Shown: in pieces, positions 43,141-53,829 of the stretch
Layout: each line of letters begins with the position of its first letter
Numbering within the stretch: position 1 is the stretch's first letter
Source of the DNA: Meghimatium bilineatum
Lineage: Eukaryota > Mollusca > Gastropoda > Stylommatophora > Philomycidae
Length of the DNA: 64,000 nucleotides
Reading direction: 5' to 3'
NCBI GenBank assembly: GCA_034231615.1
Contig: CM067309.1
Location: 29,901,860 to 29,965,859, forward strand
Notes under the pieces: generated by a model
The model's database searches: none
The model's input: the letters and a program-made list of their open reading frames with translations, nothing else
Told to the model about the DNA's origin: nothing
Translations under genes and position numbers: made by a program

Positions 43141-43828
43141 TGGAAGTGTTGAAACCACCCCACCACTTGGAAGTGTTGAAACCACTCCACCACGTGGAAG
43201 TTTTGAAACCTCTCCACCACTTGGAAGTGTTGAAACTTCTCTTCCACTTAGAAGTTTTGAAATCACTCCTCCACTTGGAAGTGTTGAAACTTCTCCACTT
43301 GGAAGTGTTGAAACCCCTCTTCCACTTGGAAGTGTTCAAACCACTCCTCCACTTAGAGTGTTGAAACCACTCCTCCACTTGGAAGTGTTGAAGCCCCTTC
43401 TCCACTTGGAAGTGTTGAAACCCCTCCTCCACTTGGAAGTGTTGAAACCACTCCTCCACTTTAAGTGTTGAAACCCCTCCTCCACTTGGAAGTGTTGAAA
43501 CAAACCTTCAGTTGGAAGTCTTAAAACCACTCCTGTCTCCTCCACTTGAAAGTGTTGAAACCATGCTCCACTTGGAAGTGTTGAAACCACGCCTCCACTT
43601 GGAAGTGTTGAAATCACTCCTCCACTTTAAGTGTTGAAACCCCTCCTCCACTTGGAAGTGTTGAAACAAACCTTCAGTTGGAAGTCTTGCAACCACTCCT
43701 GTCTCCTCCACTTGAAAGTGTTGAAACCATGCTCGACTTGGAAGTGTTGAAACCACGCCTCCACTTGGAAGTGTTGAAACCACGCCTACACTTGGAAGTG
43801 TTGAAATCACTCCTGCACTTAGAAAAAC
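43137..43828. repeat. 27-bp minisatellite inside a SINE-A, about 25 units
   Basis: The unit is CCACTTGGAAGTGTTGAAAC plus a CCCTCCT or CACTCCT spacer. TTGGAAGTGTTGAAAC follows directly on the SINE sequence ACATCCGAC. A larger block with CAAACCTTCAGTTGGAAGTC and CCTGTCTCCTCC occurs near 43500 and near 43668, so blocks of about 168 bp were duplicated. Minus-strand frames (FNTSKWRRG-like) are artefacts. Confidence 0.93.
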
Positions 43829-43857
43829 AGCACATTAAATACAAAGATGGGTAAAAA

Positions 43858-44067
43858 TTTGGTTTCGACCACCGTTGTGCTATAAATCATATCGATTCAC
43901 ACCTTAGACGAGAATTCTTGGAGAATTATTAATTCTAAACACTGATTCTAACCCTCCTAAAAATCTTTAAACTAATTCTTATCTTTTTAACCCACCATTT
44001 ACCAAATTCTATAATTTTATGCAACTTATCTAACACTGCAAAAGTTACAACGGTGGACGAAACCAAA
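43858..44067. mobile_element. Short foldback (MITE-like) element, 210 bp
   Basis: Terminal inverted repeats TTTGGTTTCGACCACCGTTG at the left and the complement CAACGGTGGACGAAACCAAA at the right (one mismatch). The interior is AT-rich and non-coding. It lies between the 27-bp array and the second part of the SINE-A. Confidence 0.82.
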
Positions 44068-44164
44068 GATGCGCCCAAAGAAGGAATCTCAAAAAAGGGT
44101 AAACCCCGAACCGCATAATGGTTTCTCCAGACACAAGGTCACAAAACGTTTCACGAAATGACTA

Positions 44165-44330
44165 AGCATGACTTCTCGGTCACTTTGATCCTATATGGGA
44201 TGGGCACAACAAATTTCATCCCAAAACCTTCTTAGTTGCCTTGCATGAAAAGCATGAAAATGTTAACATTATTGCTACGTTATGATCCACATTCTGGCCC
44301 CCATACGGGCGGGAATAAACAATAGTGAGA
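44165..44330 (-). mobile_element. SINE-A copy, second part
   Basis: AAGCATGACTTCTCGGTCAC, then GATCCTATATGGGATGGG, CTTCTTAGTTGCCTT and CCCCCATACGGGCGGG continue the SINE-A that began at 43030. Confidence 0.75.
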
Positions 44331-44344
44331 CATGCAGATTTCAA

Positions 44345-44500
44345 ATCAAACAACACTCATCGAAGACGAATGTGTCGGGCCATTCACGCAAATAAAACGT
44401 CGACATGACGCATTTACATTCTCTGGGCTACATCGTGCAGGAAATCTAGTAAGATAATTGTTCTGCTACAAGAGAGACCCAGCGGGAGTTTGAGAATGTG
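44345..44500 (+). mobile_element. SINE-B copy running into an array
   Basis: CATCGAAGACGAATGTGTCG, then CTGGGCTACATCGTGCAGGA and CTGCTACAAGAGAGACCCAG, CGGGAGTTTGAGAATG. The last part is the first unit of the array that follows. Confidence 0.88.
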
Positions 44501-45225
44501 TCCTGCTACAAGAGAGACCCAGCGGGAGTCTGAGAATGTGTCCTGCTACAAGAGAGACCCAGCGGGAGTTTGAGAATGTGTCCTGCTACAAGAGAGACCC
44601 AGCGGGAGTTTGCGAATGTGTCCTGCTACAAGAGAGACCCAGCGGGAGTTTGAGAATGTGTCCTGCTACAAGAGAGACCCAGCGGGAGTTTGAGAATGTG
44701 TCCTGCTACAAGAGAGACCCAGAGGGAGTTTGAGAATATGTTCTGCTACAAGAGAGACCCAGCGGGAGTTTGGGAATGTGTTCTGCTACAAGAGAGACCC
44801 AGCGGGAGTTTGCGAATGTGTCCTGCTACAAGAGAGACCCAGCGGGAGTTTGAGAATGTGTCCTGCTACAAGAGAGACCCAGAGGGAGTTTGAGAATATG
44901 TTCTGCTATAAGAGAGACCCAGCGGGAGTTTGGGAATGTGTTCTGCTACAAGAGAGACCCAGCGGGAGTTTGAGAATGTGTCCTGCTACAAATGAGACCC
45001 AGCGGGAGTTTGAGAATGTGTCCTGCTACAAGAGAGACCCAGCGGGCGTTTGAGAATGTGTCCTGCTACAAGAGAGACCCAGCGGGAGTTTGAGAATGTG
45101 TCCTGCTACAAGAGAGACCCAGCGGGAGTTTGAGAATGTGTCCTGCTACAAGAGAGACCCAGCTGGAGTTTGAGAATGTGTCCTGCTACAAGAGAGACCC
45201 AGCGGGAGTTTGCGAATGTACTCTG
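44460..45225. repeat. 40-bp minisatellite made of the SINE-B 3' segment, about 19 units
   Basis: The unit is TCCTGCTACAAGAGAGACCC followed by AGCGGGAGTTTGAGAATGTG, which is exactly the segment before the SINE-B (AAG)n tail. The array ends with AATGTACTCTGAAGAATAAG, the remaining SINE tail. Frames with repeated LLQERPSGSL are artefacts. Confidence 0.96.
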
Positions 45226-45249
45226 AAGAATAAGAAGTAATCAAACAAC

Positions 45250-45930
45250 GCACATTCATGTTATAGAAGTTATGTCACAGAACTGATGAGTCAGCGATAC
45301 ATGGCTTTATGCTTATACAGTAGAGCGAGACAACGATTTTAGCCCTGGCCCAACTCTACTGTCAGGTTCTCCTATACCGGAAATACACTTGCAGAGAGAA
45401 AGGGTTCAGTAACTGATGGGCTCAGGCGCTAGTGGGACAAGGTCGCTCAGCACGAGAACGCCTTGTTCTCAATCGCGTGGTGTGAGCCTCGAACTTGGGT
45501 GAGGGGTTCACGATGTCGGTGAATGACACTTCGGCTAAGAGGGTGAAAGGGCCAGGGTCCAACTCTTCTGTTGAGTTCTTCTCTTAAGGAACCAGACTCA
45601 CGGATGAGAAACGGCTTAGTACCCGATGGGCAAAGGCACAGTACATCCAATTACACGAGACAAGTTCATAGACAGTGGAACACCTCGTACGAGACAGAAG
45701 TGAGCAAAACATCCTCTGGGCGAAGAATCACCACACACGCGCGTGCCTGGCGACAGATAGGAAGGCTGTCACAGGCTAGGGTAGCCCACCCGAATTGTCA
45801 AGGCATGCCGAAATCGGACGTGCTAGGCCTACAAGGCGCATAACGGTAGCGCAACGTAAACACGCTCCCGGCGCAAATCGCACGGATATCCGTGCTGGTT
45901 ACAATGAAGCGAACGCAAAACATACAGTAG
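45250..45930 (+). repeat. Long interspersed repeat R, copy 1
   Basis: From about 45335 it is closely similar over about 600 bp to 50195-50790: GAGAGAAAGGGTTCAGTAAC, CACGATGTCGGTGAATGACA, CCAATTACACGAG, GGTAGCCCACCCGAATTGTC. Its last 130 bp are SINE-C-like (ATCGGACGTGCTAGGCCTAC, CGCACGGATATCCGTG, GAGCGAACGCAAAAC). It is more GC-rich than the rest of the window. No ORF is conserved between copies. Confidence 0.85.
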
Positions 45931-46079
45931 AGTGGGAAGGTTGGGGGGGGGGGGGAGAAACTACCGATTGAAAAGCTGAGCCACAAGCACTATATACGTA
46001 TACGGTTGCGTCTGATGGTCTCACCAATGACCCACTAGACAAACCACTCATCCAGTTTGAAAAACTTAGTAGATGACAC

Positions 46080-46555
46080 ATATATTGTGCAATATGACAT
46101 TGTCATTAGACGTGAGAAAGAGTGTTCTGCAGTGCTATATAACCCCTATACTAACATATGGATGCGAGTCTTGGACAATAAACAAATGAAAGTGGGAAAT
46201 TAGAGGCAACAGAGATGTGGTTCTACAGAAGAATGCTGAGAATACCATGGACTGCCAGAAAAACTAATGTAGAGGTATTGAAAGGGTCAAATGCGAAACG
46301 TACCTTAATCAACAATATAAGAAAAAGGCAATCTTCTTTTTATTTTGGCCACTTCATGAGACAGGCAGTTTTGGAGAACATAGTCACAACAGGCAAAATT
46401 AAAGGGAACAGAGACAGAGGGCGACAAAATGAGAAAATATTAGACAGTTTGACAACCTGGCAGATAATACTGTGGACAGAGAACAGTGGAGAGCCATGAC
46501 CGCCTACGCCAGCGGCATGGCACCTGATGATGATGAGTAGATGCCGTCATATTGA
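46080..46555 (+). mobile_element. LINE C-terminal region
   Basis: It reads LTYGCESWTINK-like coding near 46140, then MWFYRRMLRIPWTARKTNVE, RQSSFYFGHFMRQAVLENI, then GKIKGNRDRGRQNEKILDSL and TTW. A (GATGAT) tail lies at 46526-46536. The same family is on the minus strand at 58865-59290 and 61440-61565. Confidence 0.83.
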
Positions 46556-46559
46556 AGCT

Positions 46560-46955
46560 CTCTTATGGAAGCTTTGTAGCATGTCATCTATACAATTATA
46601 GACCCCTTCTAAGTAGAAGGCTCGTTCAATAGGCATTGCACTAAGCTGAAAGCTGAAGTCTCCTGGGTAAGAAAGAAAGCTCAGAAAAACTATCCCGCTG
46701 CTCACAGGAAGTAATAGCTAATCGCTCGCAAATCCTGGTGTTCTCAAACAAACAAACAACATGTACTATATAGCCTGGCTCAATATGTTGAAAAACTACA
46801 TCTTGAAGCTTAACTAACTAAAACATAAGAAGAATGTCAGACATATTACACAAACAAGATAAATCAAACGAACCGATACATCATGGTTGCCCATCTCTAT
46901 ACACAAGGAAGAACAGTGAAAAACCCCACATAGGGAGCAATGTTGTGGACGAACA
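46560..46955. other. Unassigned stretch
   Basis: No repeat or coding frame that I can support. Confidence 0.4.
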
Positions 46956-46964
46956 GAACATAAG

Positions 46965-47500
46965 CAAAACAATCAAATTTAGGACTAATAGAAGAGATGG
47001 GCAAAACAATCAAATTTAGGACTAATAGAAGAGATGGGCAAAACAATCAAATGTAGGACTAATAGAAGAGTTGGGCAAAACAATCAAATGTAGAACTAAT
47101 AGAAGAGATGGGCAAAACAATCAAATGTAGAACTAATAGAAGAGATGGGCAAAACAATCAAATGTAGAACTAATAGAAGAGATGGGCAAAACAATCAAAT
47201 GTAGAACTAATAGAAGAGATGGGCAAAACAATCAAATGTAGAACTAATATAATAGGGACCAAACCCGAAATAAAGGAATGAGGAAAACGGATGTGCTGGA
47301 CCTCGGACGTCCTTACCAAAAGTGGCCAACCGGGGTGCAAATAATCACAGTTCTACCGTGGAACTTGCAGCACATGGTACTTCAGGCTCCCCGGCGGAAA
47401 TCACACGAAATATTCGTTGTGGTTATTTGAGAGCGAACGCAGAAGAAGAAGAAGAAGAAGAAGGACTAATAGAAGAGTTGAACAAAACAATCAAATATTA
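46965..47500. repeat. 37-bp minisatellite, interrupted by a SINE-C
   Basis: About eight units of GGGCAAAACAATCAAATGTA plus GAACTAATAGAAGAGAT run to 47249. A final unit follows the insertion at 47465. Confidence 0.93.
47250..47464 (+). mobile_element. SINE-C copy inserted in the minisatellite
   Basis: AACGGATGTGCTGGACCTCG, then TCCCCGGCGGAAATCACACG, GAGCGAACGCAGAAGAAGAA and an (AAG)n tail. ACTAATA flanks both sides (47243-47249 and 47465-47471), although the flanks are repeat units, so the duplication is only suggestive. Confidence 0.8.
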
Positions 47501-47509
47501 TTAACTAGA

Positions 47510-47880
47510 ATAAGTTAATGAGTTTATATATCTGAGATAAGGACGGGATAGCTAACAGAAAATGAGTACAACTTCAACACTTGAACGGTACTGTCTCCAC
47601 TTGTGTGTCTATCTGCTGTAGCTACATTCACTTCCGTCTCTTCAAGTTTTTCACATTTTTGTTTTCAAGAATCGACGTCATCAAATCTTGAATGTCAATA
47701 TGAAGAACGCTTGTATCATTTGTTATCTTCTTGATTTTAATAGATACTTTTTAAATATTGTTTTCTCGTCTGTGTGTGTCTCGATCTATCTCTGTCTGTC
47801 TGTCTTTACCTTGTAAGCAGTCATATATCTTTATTACAAGAATTAAGGATACATGCTCATATCAGCTTCTGTTTCTTCAG
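47510..47880. other. Unassigned stretch
   Basis: It has a short TCTGTCTGTCT run near 47790, and nothing else. Confidence 0.4.
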
Positions 47881-47884
47881 TTTA

Positions 47885-48050
47885 GTCCGCCGAAGACGGA
47901 TGTGTCGGGCCATTACCACAAATAAAGCCGGAGATACAACGTATTTACATTCCCTGGACTACATCCTGCTGGAAAACTAGTAGAACCATTGTCATGCTAC
48001 TAGAGAGAACCAGCGGGAGTTTGAGAATGAAGGCAGAAGTAGAAGAAGAG
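47885..48050 (+). mobile_element. SINE-B copy
   Basis: CCGAAGACGGATGTGTCGGG, then CTGGACTACATCCTGCTGGA, AGAGAGAACCAGCGGGAGTT and TGAGAATGAAGGCAGAAGTA, GAAGAAG. The copy is almost complete. Confidence 0.88.
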
Positions 48051-48119
48051 GGAGTTCAGCGCAGTGTTAACATAACAAGATCAATGCTACAAAGTAATAT
48101 AGCAAGTATACCAAGACAA

Positions 48120-48358
48120 ATACTATCAAAAGTAACACGGTAACTATAACAAGACTAATGCTATAAAGTAACACAGTACCTATAACAAGACTAATGCTAT
48201 AAAGTAACACAGTACCTATAACAAGACTAATGCTATAAAGTAACACAGTACCTATAACAAGACTAATGCTATAAAGTAACACAGTACCTATAACAAGACT
48301 AATGCTATAAAGTAACACAGTACCTATAACAAGACTAATGCTATAAAGTAACACAGCA
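48120..48358. repeat. 36-bp minisatellite, about six and a half units
   Basis: The unit contains TAACACAGTACCTATAACAA, then GACTAATGCTATAAAG. Units are nearly identical. The minus-strand frame with repeated LLYSISLVIGTV is an artefact. Confidence 0.95.
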
Positions 48359-48359
48359 A

Positions 48360-48700
48360 GTCAAACATTGCTTCAGAGGGATGAATATCCGGGCATGGCC
48401 ACTGATACGGTGTTTTTAGTGAGGAGAATGTTTTATAATTATTTTTTTTTTTTTAAAAAGGGCATAACTTACAGTGTTTGTTAGTAATTTCCTCTTTATG
48501 ATGCGAAATGTGATGACCTCTTTGTGAACAATGGTTAAGGGTGTAGCTTTTACCCATCCTCCCTTTGGTTAAGTTTCTAATACTAGTCATGGTCTGATGT
48601 GCTGAATGGGAGATGGGGTTTGAACACCTCAATACAATCTCTTATCTACCGCTTTACAAATCTGGAGCACACAAAGATAGTAGAATATTCCGGTCACACA
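48360..48700. other. Unassigned stretch
   Basis: It has a poly-T tract near 48440-48455 and nothing else to annotate. Confidence 0.4.
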
Positions 48701-48704
48701 CAAT

Positions 48705-49010
48705 CTATAATAAGAAGCTGCAGAACAAGACTAACTAGAACAATCTGTAACCAGGAGCTGTAGAACAGGACTAACTAGAACAATCTGTAATGATGAGCTG
48801 TAGAACATGATTAACTAGAACAATATGTAATCCGGAACTGTAGAACAAGACTAACCAGAACAATATGTAATGATGAGCTGTAGAACAGGATTAACTAGAA
48901 CAATATGTAATCAGGAGCTGTAGAACATGATTAACCAGAACAATATGTAATCAGGAGCTGTAGAACAGGACTAACCAGAACAATCTGTAATCCGGAACTG
49001 TAGAATATGT
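48705..49010. repeat. 40-bp minisatellite, about seven and a half units
   Basis: The unit contains GAGCTGTAGAACAGGACTAA, then CTAGAACAATCTGTAATCAG. Units vary moderately. Confidence 0.92.
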
Positions 49011-49014
49011 ATGA

Positions 49015-49790
49015 CTAAACAGAAAGATATACATACCATTGTGAAACAAGGTGGTGAAACGGTTCGGCGACGTCCATAGAAAAACGCCAGATGACCAGAC
49101 ATGACTGGTATAGACATGGAATCTGGAGGGTAAACGTAAAGCTGGATGACTACATATTACATAATGAAGAACCGTGGGGAGATGAATTGCATTGAGCCAC
49201 CGATGGACGATAGTTAACAGAAGCAAGATAGTCAAAATGGGTTCTCAGAAGACCATACAACGTAACGATCACTTTCCTTTCACAGGCTGGTTAAGGAAAC
49301 AAGAAGACGCAATGACTGGTATCATAGGCACTACGTTATATCTCTCCCCGGGGTGCAAAGGGAACGCATTGCTCTAGGCGGACCCAGGGTTAGCAGATAA
49401 CCAAGGTCCCAAATGTACCTCCACGCGGTGCACCCTGGAAACAGAAATACAGCAGCTCGAGCTGATTCTGGCCAAATCATTTGGGGATCGTGTCCGAGAA
49501 TGTGGAGGTAGCAGATGGAAAGAGATTTGACTGCACAAGAGACAGACAATATCTCCGACACCATCAGCATCACCACATATAGCGACACTGTCGACATACA
49601 GTGAAGCTAGTCAGCTCAGTCCGAACATTGGAGGGGCGGCCAATGTAAAATGCACGTAAAGGTTGATGCATGGCGAGAGACAAATAGATTTCATACCGAG
49701 TACAATGAAACAATGAAAGGGCAGAACAGCGCTAGAGGGTAGCGCGAACTGCAAATAGAAAGCGAAAAGTCCCTAGGAAAGGGGAACTAC
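49015..49790. other. Unassigned stretch, partly GC-rich
   Basis: Frames of 60-94 codons on both strands show no domain that I recognise. The patch 49340-49480 is GC-rich (CTCCCCGGGGTGCAAAGG). Confidence 0.4.
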
Positions 49791-50790
49791 AAGCTCCGTC
49801 AGCTCGAGTCGAGCTTCTAGTTACCTGTGTTCCTTACAGGCAGAGACCCAGACCCATCCATTGGCGTTTGGTAAAGCAAGAAGACCTAACCCAACTCTTA
49901 TGTCGAGCCTTCCTAAACCGGAAATATGCTCGCGAAGAGAAAGGGTTCTGTACCCGATGGGCTTAGGCAAGAAAGGGACAACGATGGTAGTCCTGGCCCA
50001 ACTCTACTGTCAAGGTTTCCTATAACGGAAATACACTTGCAGAGAGAAAGGGTTCCGTACCCGATGGGCTCAGGCACAAAAGGGACAACGATTTAGCCCT
50101 GGCCCAACTCTGCTGTCAGGTTTTCCTACACCGGAAATACACTTGAAGAGAGAAAGGGTTCCGTACTCGATGGGCTCAGGCAAAAAAGGGACAACGATTT
50201 AGCCCTGGCCCAACTCTACTGTCAGGTTTTCCTACACCGGAAATACACTTGAAGAGAGAAAGGGTTCAGTACCTGATGGGCTCAGGCGCTATTGGGACAA
50301 GGACGCTCAGCTCGAGAACGCCGTGCTCTCAAACCCGTGGTGTGAGACTCGAACTTGGACAAGGGGTACACGATGTCGGTGAATGACACCTCGGCTAAGA
50401 GGGCTAAAGAGCCAGGGTCCAACTCCTCTGTTGAGTTCTTCCCCTTAAGGAACCAGGCTCACGGATGAGAAACGGTTCAGTACCCAATGGGCACAGGCAC
50501 AGCACGTCCAATTACACGAGGCAAGTTCATAGACAGTGGAACACCTTGTGCGAGTCAGACGAGAGCAAAAATATCTGGGCGAAGAGTCACCACTACGCGT
50601 GCCTGGAGACAGATATAGAGGATGTCACAGGCTAAGGGTAGCCCACCCGAATTGTCAAGGCATGCCGAAATCGGATGTGCTAGGCCTACAAGGCGCATAA
50701 CGGTGGCACATCGTAATCACGCTCCCGGCGGAAATCGCACGGATATCCGTGATGGTTACAATGGAGCGAACGAAAAACAAACAAACAAAC
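49790..50790 (+). repeat. Long interspersed repeat R, copy 2, with a tandemly repeated 5' part
   Basis: The 3' 600 bp match copy 1 at about 45335-45930. Upstream, a segment of about 110 bp (GCCCAACTCTACTGTCAGGT, CCGGAAATACACTTG, GAGAGAAAGGGTTCCGTACC, CGATGGGCTCAGGC) is repeated about four times between 49880 and 50270; copy 1 has it only once. It ends with SINE-C-like sequence and (AAAC)n. Confidence 0.85.
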
Positions 50791-50794
50791 ATAT

Positions 50795-51540
50795 CTCTCC
50801 CCGATGTAATGTTAGTAAAACTGATTTCTACCCACAAACTTCATATTCTAAGGCGTTGTATATTTCTGATATACTTTTTCCCCCAATTAAAACAGCAACA
50901 CACATTCACATAAATTTCCATTCATACATTATCGAAATGCAATCACAGCAGCAGACTATTAGATATAATACAGCAGTCATCAACAGGGTCGGCGTAAGGC
51001 ACAGGAATGGCTGAGTCACATAGTGAAAACTTTGAGGTCTAAGAGCAGTTAGATTATGGCCTGTGCTCTTGGAACCAGACAAGAGATAACGTTTGCTGGC
51101 TGATATCGTTAGAGATAATTCCTGTTCATTTGGCTGGCTAATTTGATAAAACAGAGGGGCATGTTATAAATAGTGTTATTTCCAGGGCAGTTAAACAAAA
51201 TATTTAACATAAACATAAGGCCGGATCAAGGGAAAACACTGAGCAACAGGATAGTATCGCTGGGAGAATTTGACACGACAGACCAAATTCTCATGTGAGG
51301 ATGAGAATTTGAAACCCATGCCTAAGCTAGGAGGGACAGATGAGCCTGATATTCTCACATTGTGGAAGAATTTGATACGATTGCCATGAGAAATGGTGGA
51401 GTGATTCATATCAGAGAGTGCGAACTGGTGGGAGGAAGCCAATTGGACTCGAGAGAATAAAGTCTCAAAGACGACCGGGGTACATATCAAATAAAATGTG
51501 TGGGTGGAATGATAACAGCTCTTGTACAAATTCACCTGAA
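50795..51540. other. Unassigned stretch
   Basis: The minus-strand frame 51191-51535 (114 codons) has no recognisable domain. A small duplication of AATTCTCAT/GAGAATTTGA words lies near 51260-51365. Confidence 0.4.
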
Positions 51541-51549
51541 TTCACTCAA

Positions 51550-51690
51550 TACTCAAGAATATGGTTAGCAGGATGTCATTTATAGATAGGAATACAACGT
51601 GTCATGAAGTAGATCTTTGCTGTGATAACTGCACCGTTGCGTCCGCCACATCCATCTTCAGCGTGACATCTTTGGCAGGGTCGTAGATAC
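51550..51690 (-). mobile_element. SINE-A fragment, decayed
   Basis: GTTAGCAGGATGTCATTTAT, then CGTGTCATGAAGTAGATC, TTTGCTGTGATAACTGC and CACATCCATCTTCAGCGTGA follow SINE-A minus-strand order with many substitutions. Confidence 0.65.
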
Positions 51691-51739
51691 GTCTTTGAAA
51701 AACTACTAGTAGTTACTTTAAAAAAGGGTCCATTGCTCG

Positions 51740-52070
51740 TTTTCGTGAGTAGTGTCCTCAGTTTGGCTAGTAGTTTTCACAGTTTCTGGAGTAGTGTCCT
51801 AAGTTTGGCTAGTAGTTTCCACAGTTTCGTGAGTAGTGTCCTCAGTGTGGCTAGTAGTTTTCACAGTTTCGGGAGTAGTGTCCTCAGTTTGGCTAGTAGT
51901 TTTCACAGTTTCGGGAGTAGTGTCCTCAGTTTGGCTAGTAGTTTCCCCAATTTCGTGAGTAGTGTCCTAAGTTTGGCTAGTAGTTTCCCCAATTTCGTGA
52001 GTAGTGTCCTCAGTTTGGGTAGTAGTTTCCTCAATTTCGTGAGTAGTTTCCCCAGTTTATGTCGTAATTT
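51740..52070. repeat. 42-bp minisatellite, about eight units
   Basis: The unit contains AGTAGTGTCCTCAGTTTGGC, then TAGTAGTTTTCACAGTTTCG. A Ser-rich 14-residue repeat opens in the plus-strand frame 51733-52173. I treat that as an artefact of the period. Confidence 0.93.
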
Positions 52071-52071
52071 C

Positions 52072-52455
52072 CACGTCACAGTGTTATTATTCTTTAGTTC
52101 CTTTTATGTTTCTATGAACAGAAAAGCGAAAGGCAGTCGAAATTGTTTGTTCAAGAAACAATCACTTTTATAGCAGCCTTCATCCAATATTCATATTAAT
52201 CTAAATTATCGATTTAATTAAATAGAACATATTCATTAATCGAAATACTCAATCAACATTTCTAAATAGAAAATATTTACTATTTAAAGAAGAAGAAAAA
52301 AAACCAGTCACTAATCAAACAGTCTACATTCACTGGTTTGATCGATTATAACCACTATTCAAAAAGTCTACAATCACTAAATCGGTAGCTTACATTCACT
52401 ATTGGGACATACTTCAACCACTATTCACAGGGACTAAATTCATTAGTTTGGTATC
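52072..52455. other. Unassigned AT-rich stretch
   Basis: Loose repeats of TCACTATTC-like words prefigure the array that follows. Confidence 0.4.
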
Positions 52456-52458
52456 ACG

Positions 52459-52600
52459 CAACCACTATTCGAACAACGTGCATTCACTATTCGAACAACG
52501 TGCATTCACTATTCGAACAACGTGCATTCACTATTCGAACAACGTGCATTCACTATTCGAACAACGTGCATTCACTATTCGAACAACGTGCATTCACTCG
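52459..52600. repeat. 22-bp minisatellite, about six units
   Basis: Near-perfect copies of ACTATTCGAACAACGTGCAT plus TC. Confidence 0.95.
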
Positions 52601-52682
52601 TGTGATAGCATGATTTTACTTTTAAAACAGTCAACATTCGTTAACTTGTTAGCACACATTCATTCATTCAATTCCGTAACAT

Positions 52683-52970
52683 ACTTCTTCTTCGTCTGCG
52701 TTCGTTCTCAAACTCTTGCAGATTAGCAGGATGTAGTCCGGAGAACGGAATGCGTTGTGTCATGGTTTACAGCATTACTGCGATATCTGCGCCTTTCGGC
52801 CTGGTACATCCAACGTCAGCATGGCTTTGGGTCACTTTAACCCTATATGGGATAGGACAGCCAACTCCAATCCGTAGCCACCTTAGTCGTCTCTTACGAC
52901 ATACATCGAAGGTAAACAGTGTTGCTATTCTTTGCTCCCCACTCGGACCACGGCCACACAAGGGCGGGTA
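52683..52970 (-). mobile_element. SINE-A copy, near full length
   Basis: TTCTTCTTCGTCTGCGTTCG, then GCAGATTAGCAGGATGTAGT, GGAGAACGGAATGCGTTGTG, CCTATATGGGATAGGACAGC, to CGGACCACGGCCACAC. It is intact from tail to head. Confidence 0.9.
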
Positions 52971-53034
52971 GCATACAATCATTGGTAAATTACATTTATT
53001 ATTCAAACAAACATTCGCTAGTTTGAATATTAAA

Positions 53035-53250
53035 TGAACAAAATAGATATAAGAGTAACCCAAATAAGTAATAAAACAACCTAACAACCAGACGCAGTGA
53101 CAGACGACGTTTCGTAGATTGGTTTACTGTGGTAAATGTTTGCCCTGATGAAGTTTTTTTTTAGTCGAAACGTCGTCTGTCATTGTGTCTCGTTGTTAGG
53201 ATGCTTTATGACTTATTTTGGTAACACTTATACCTATTTTTGTTTGATAT
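53035..53250. mobile_element. Foldback element with GTCGAAACGTCG arms
   Basis: The left arm reads AACCTAACAACCAGACGCAG, TGACAGACGACGTTTCG. The right arm reads CGAAACGTCGTCTGTCATTG, TGTCTCGTTGTTAGGAT. Pairing continues outward through CCCAAATAAG / CTTATTTTGG and ATAGATATAAG / CTTATACCTAT. The loop contains GCCCTGATGAAG. It has no coding capacity. Confidence 0.82.
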
Positions 53251-53259
53251 TTGCTCTGT

Positions 53260-53510
53260 GTTACTCCAGCCATCAATATCCTGTTAAGGGTTGTTACATG
53301 ACATTGGAACTTTTATCCTTGATTATTCAAAAGTTCGGGAGCATACAACTAATATTCATACAACCACCAACTCAAATAACCTACATTCAGTAGACCTCAC
53401 AGTGAGTGGAAGACACTTTCCTTCAGGAAGGCCAGGATCCTATTTGGTTTTCCCCCCAGTCTTGTCGAGCTCTGAGCTCACGTATGACTCCACGTGACTG
53501 CTTGTGTACA
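53260..53510. other. Unassigned stretch
   Basis: Overlapping short frames only; no assignment. Confidence 0.35.
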
Positions 53511-53514
53511 TGAG

Positions 53515-53808
53515 CGTAGTGTTCTGGTGCCTAGTAACCGCAAGGATAAACACACTAGACCCACTGATGGAACGACTAGTGTTAGGGTGTCTAGTAACCC
53601 AAAGGATAAACACACTAGACCCACTGATGGAACGACTAGTGTTAGGTTGTCTAGTAACCCCAAGGATAAACACCCCAGACCCACTGATGGAACGACTAGT
53701 GTTAGGGTGTTTAGTAACCCAAAGGATAAACACCTCAGACCCACTGATGGAACGACTTGTGTTAGGGTGTCTAGAAATCCGAAGGATAAACACCCCCAGA
53801 CCCACTGA
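53515..53808. repeat. 60-bp minisatellite, about five units
   Basis: The unit contains GACCCACTGATGGAACGACT, AGTGTTAGGGTGTCTAGTAA, then CCCAAAGGATAAACACACTA. Because 60 is a multiple of three, frames open on both strands for over 100 codons; these are not genes. Confidence 0.94.
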
Positions 53809-53829
53809 TGATTATGGCAAGAACCTTGC

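Noticed and set aside
43031..43810. Frames with repeated FNTSKWRRG / LEVLKPL
   Set aside because: 27-bp tandem repeat, with frames broken wherever a unit changes length.
44536..45053. Frames with repeated LLQERPSGSL
   Set aside because: 40-bp SINE-derived array; the period is not a multiple of three, so the frame cycles through the repeat, and it is still not a gene.
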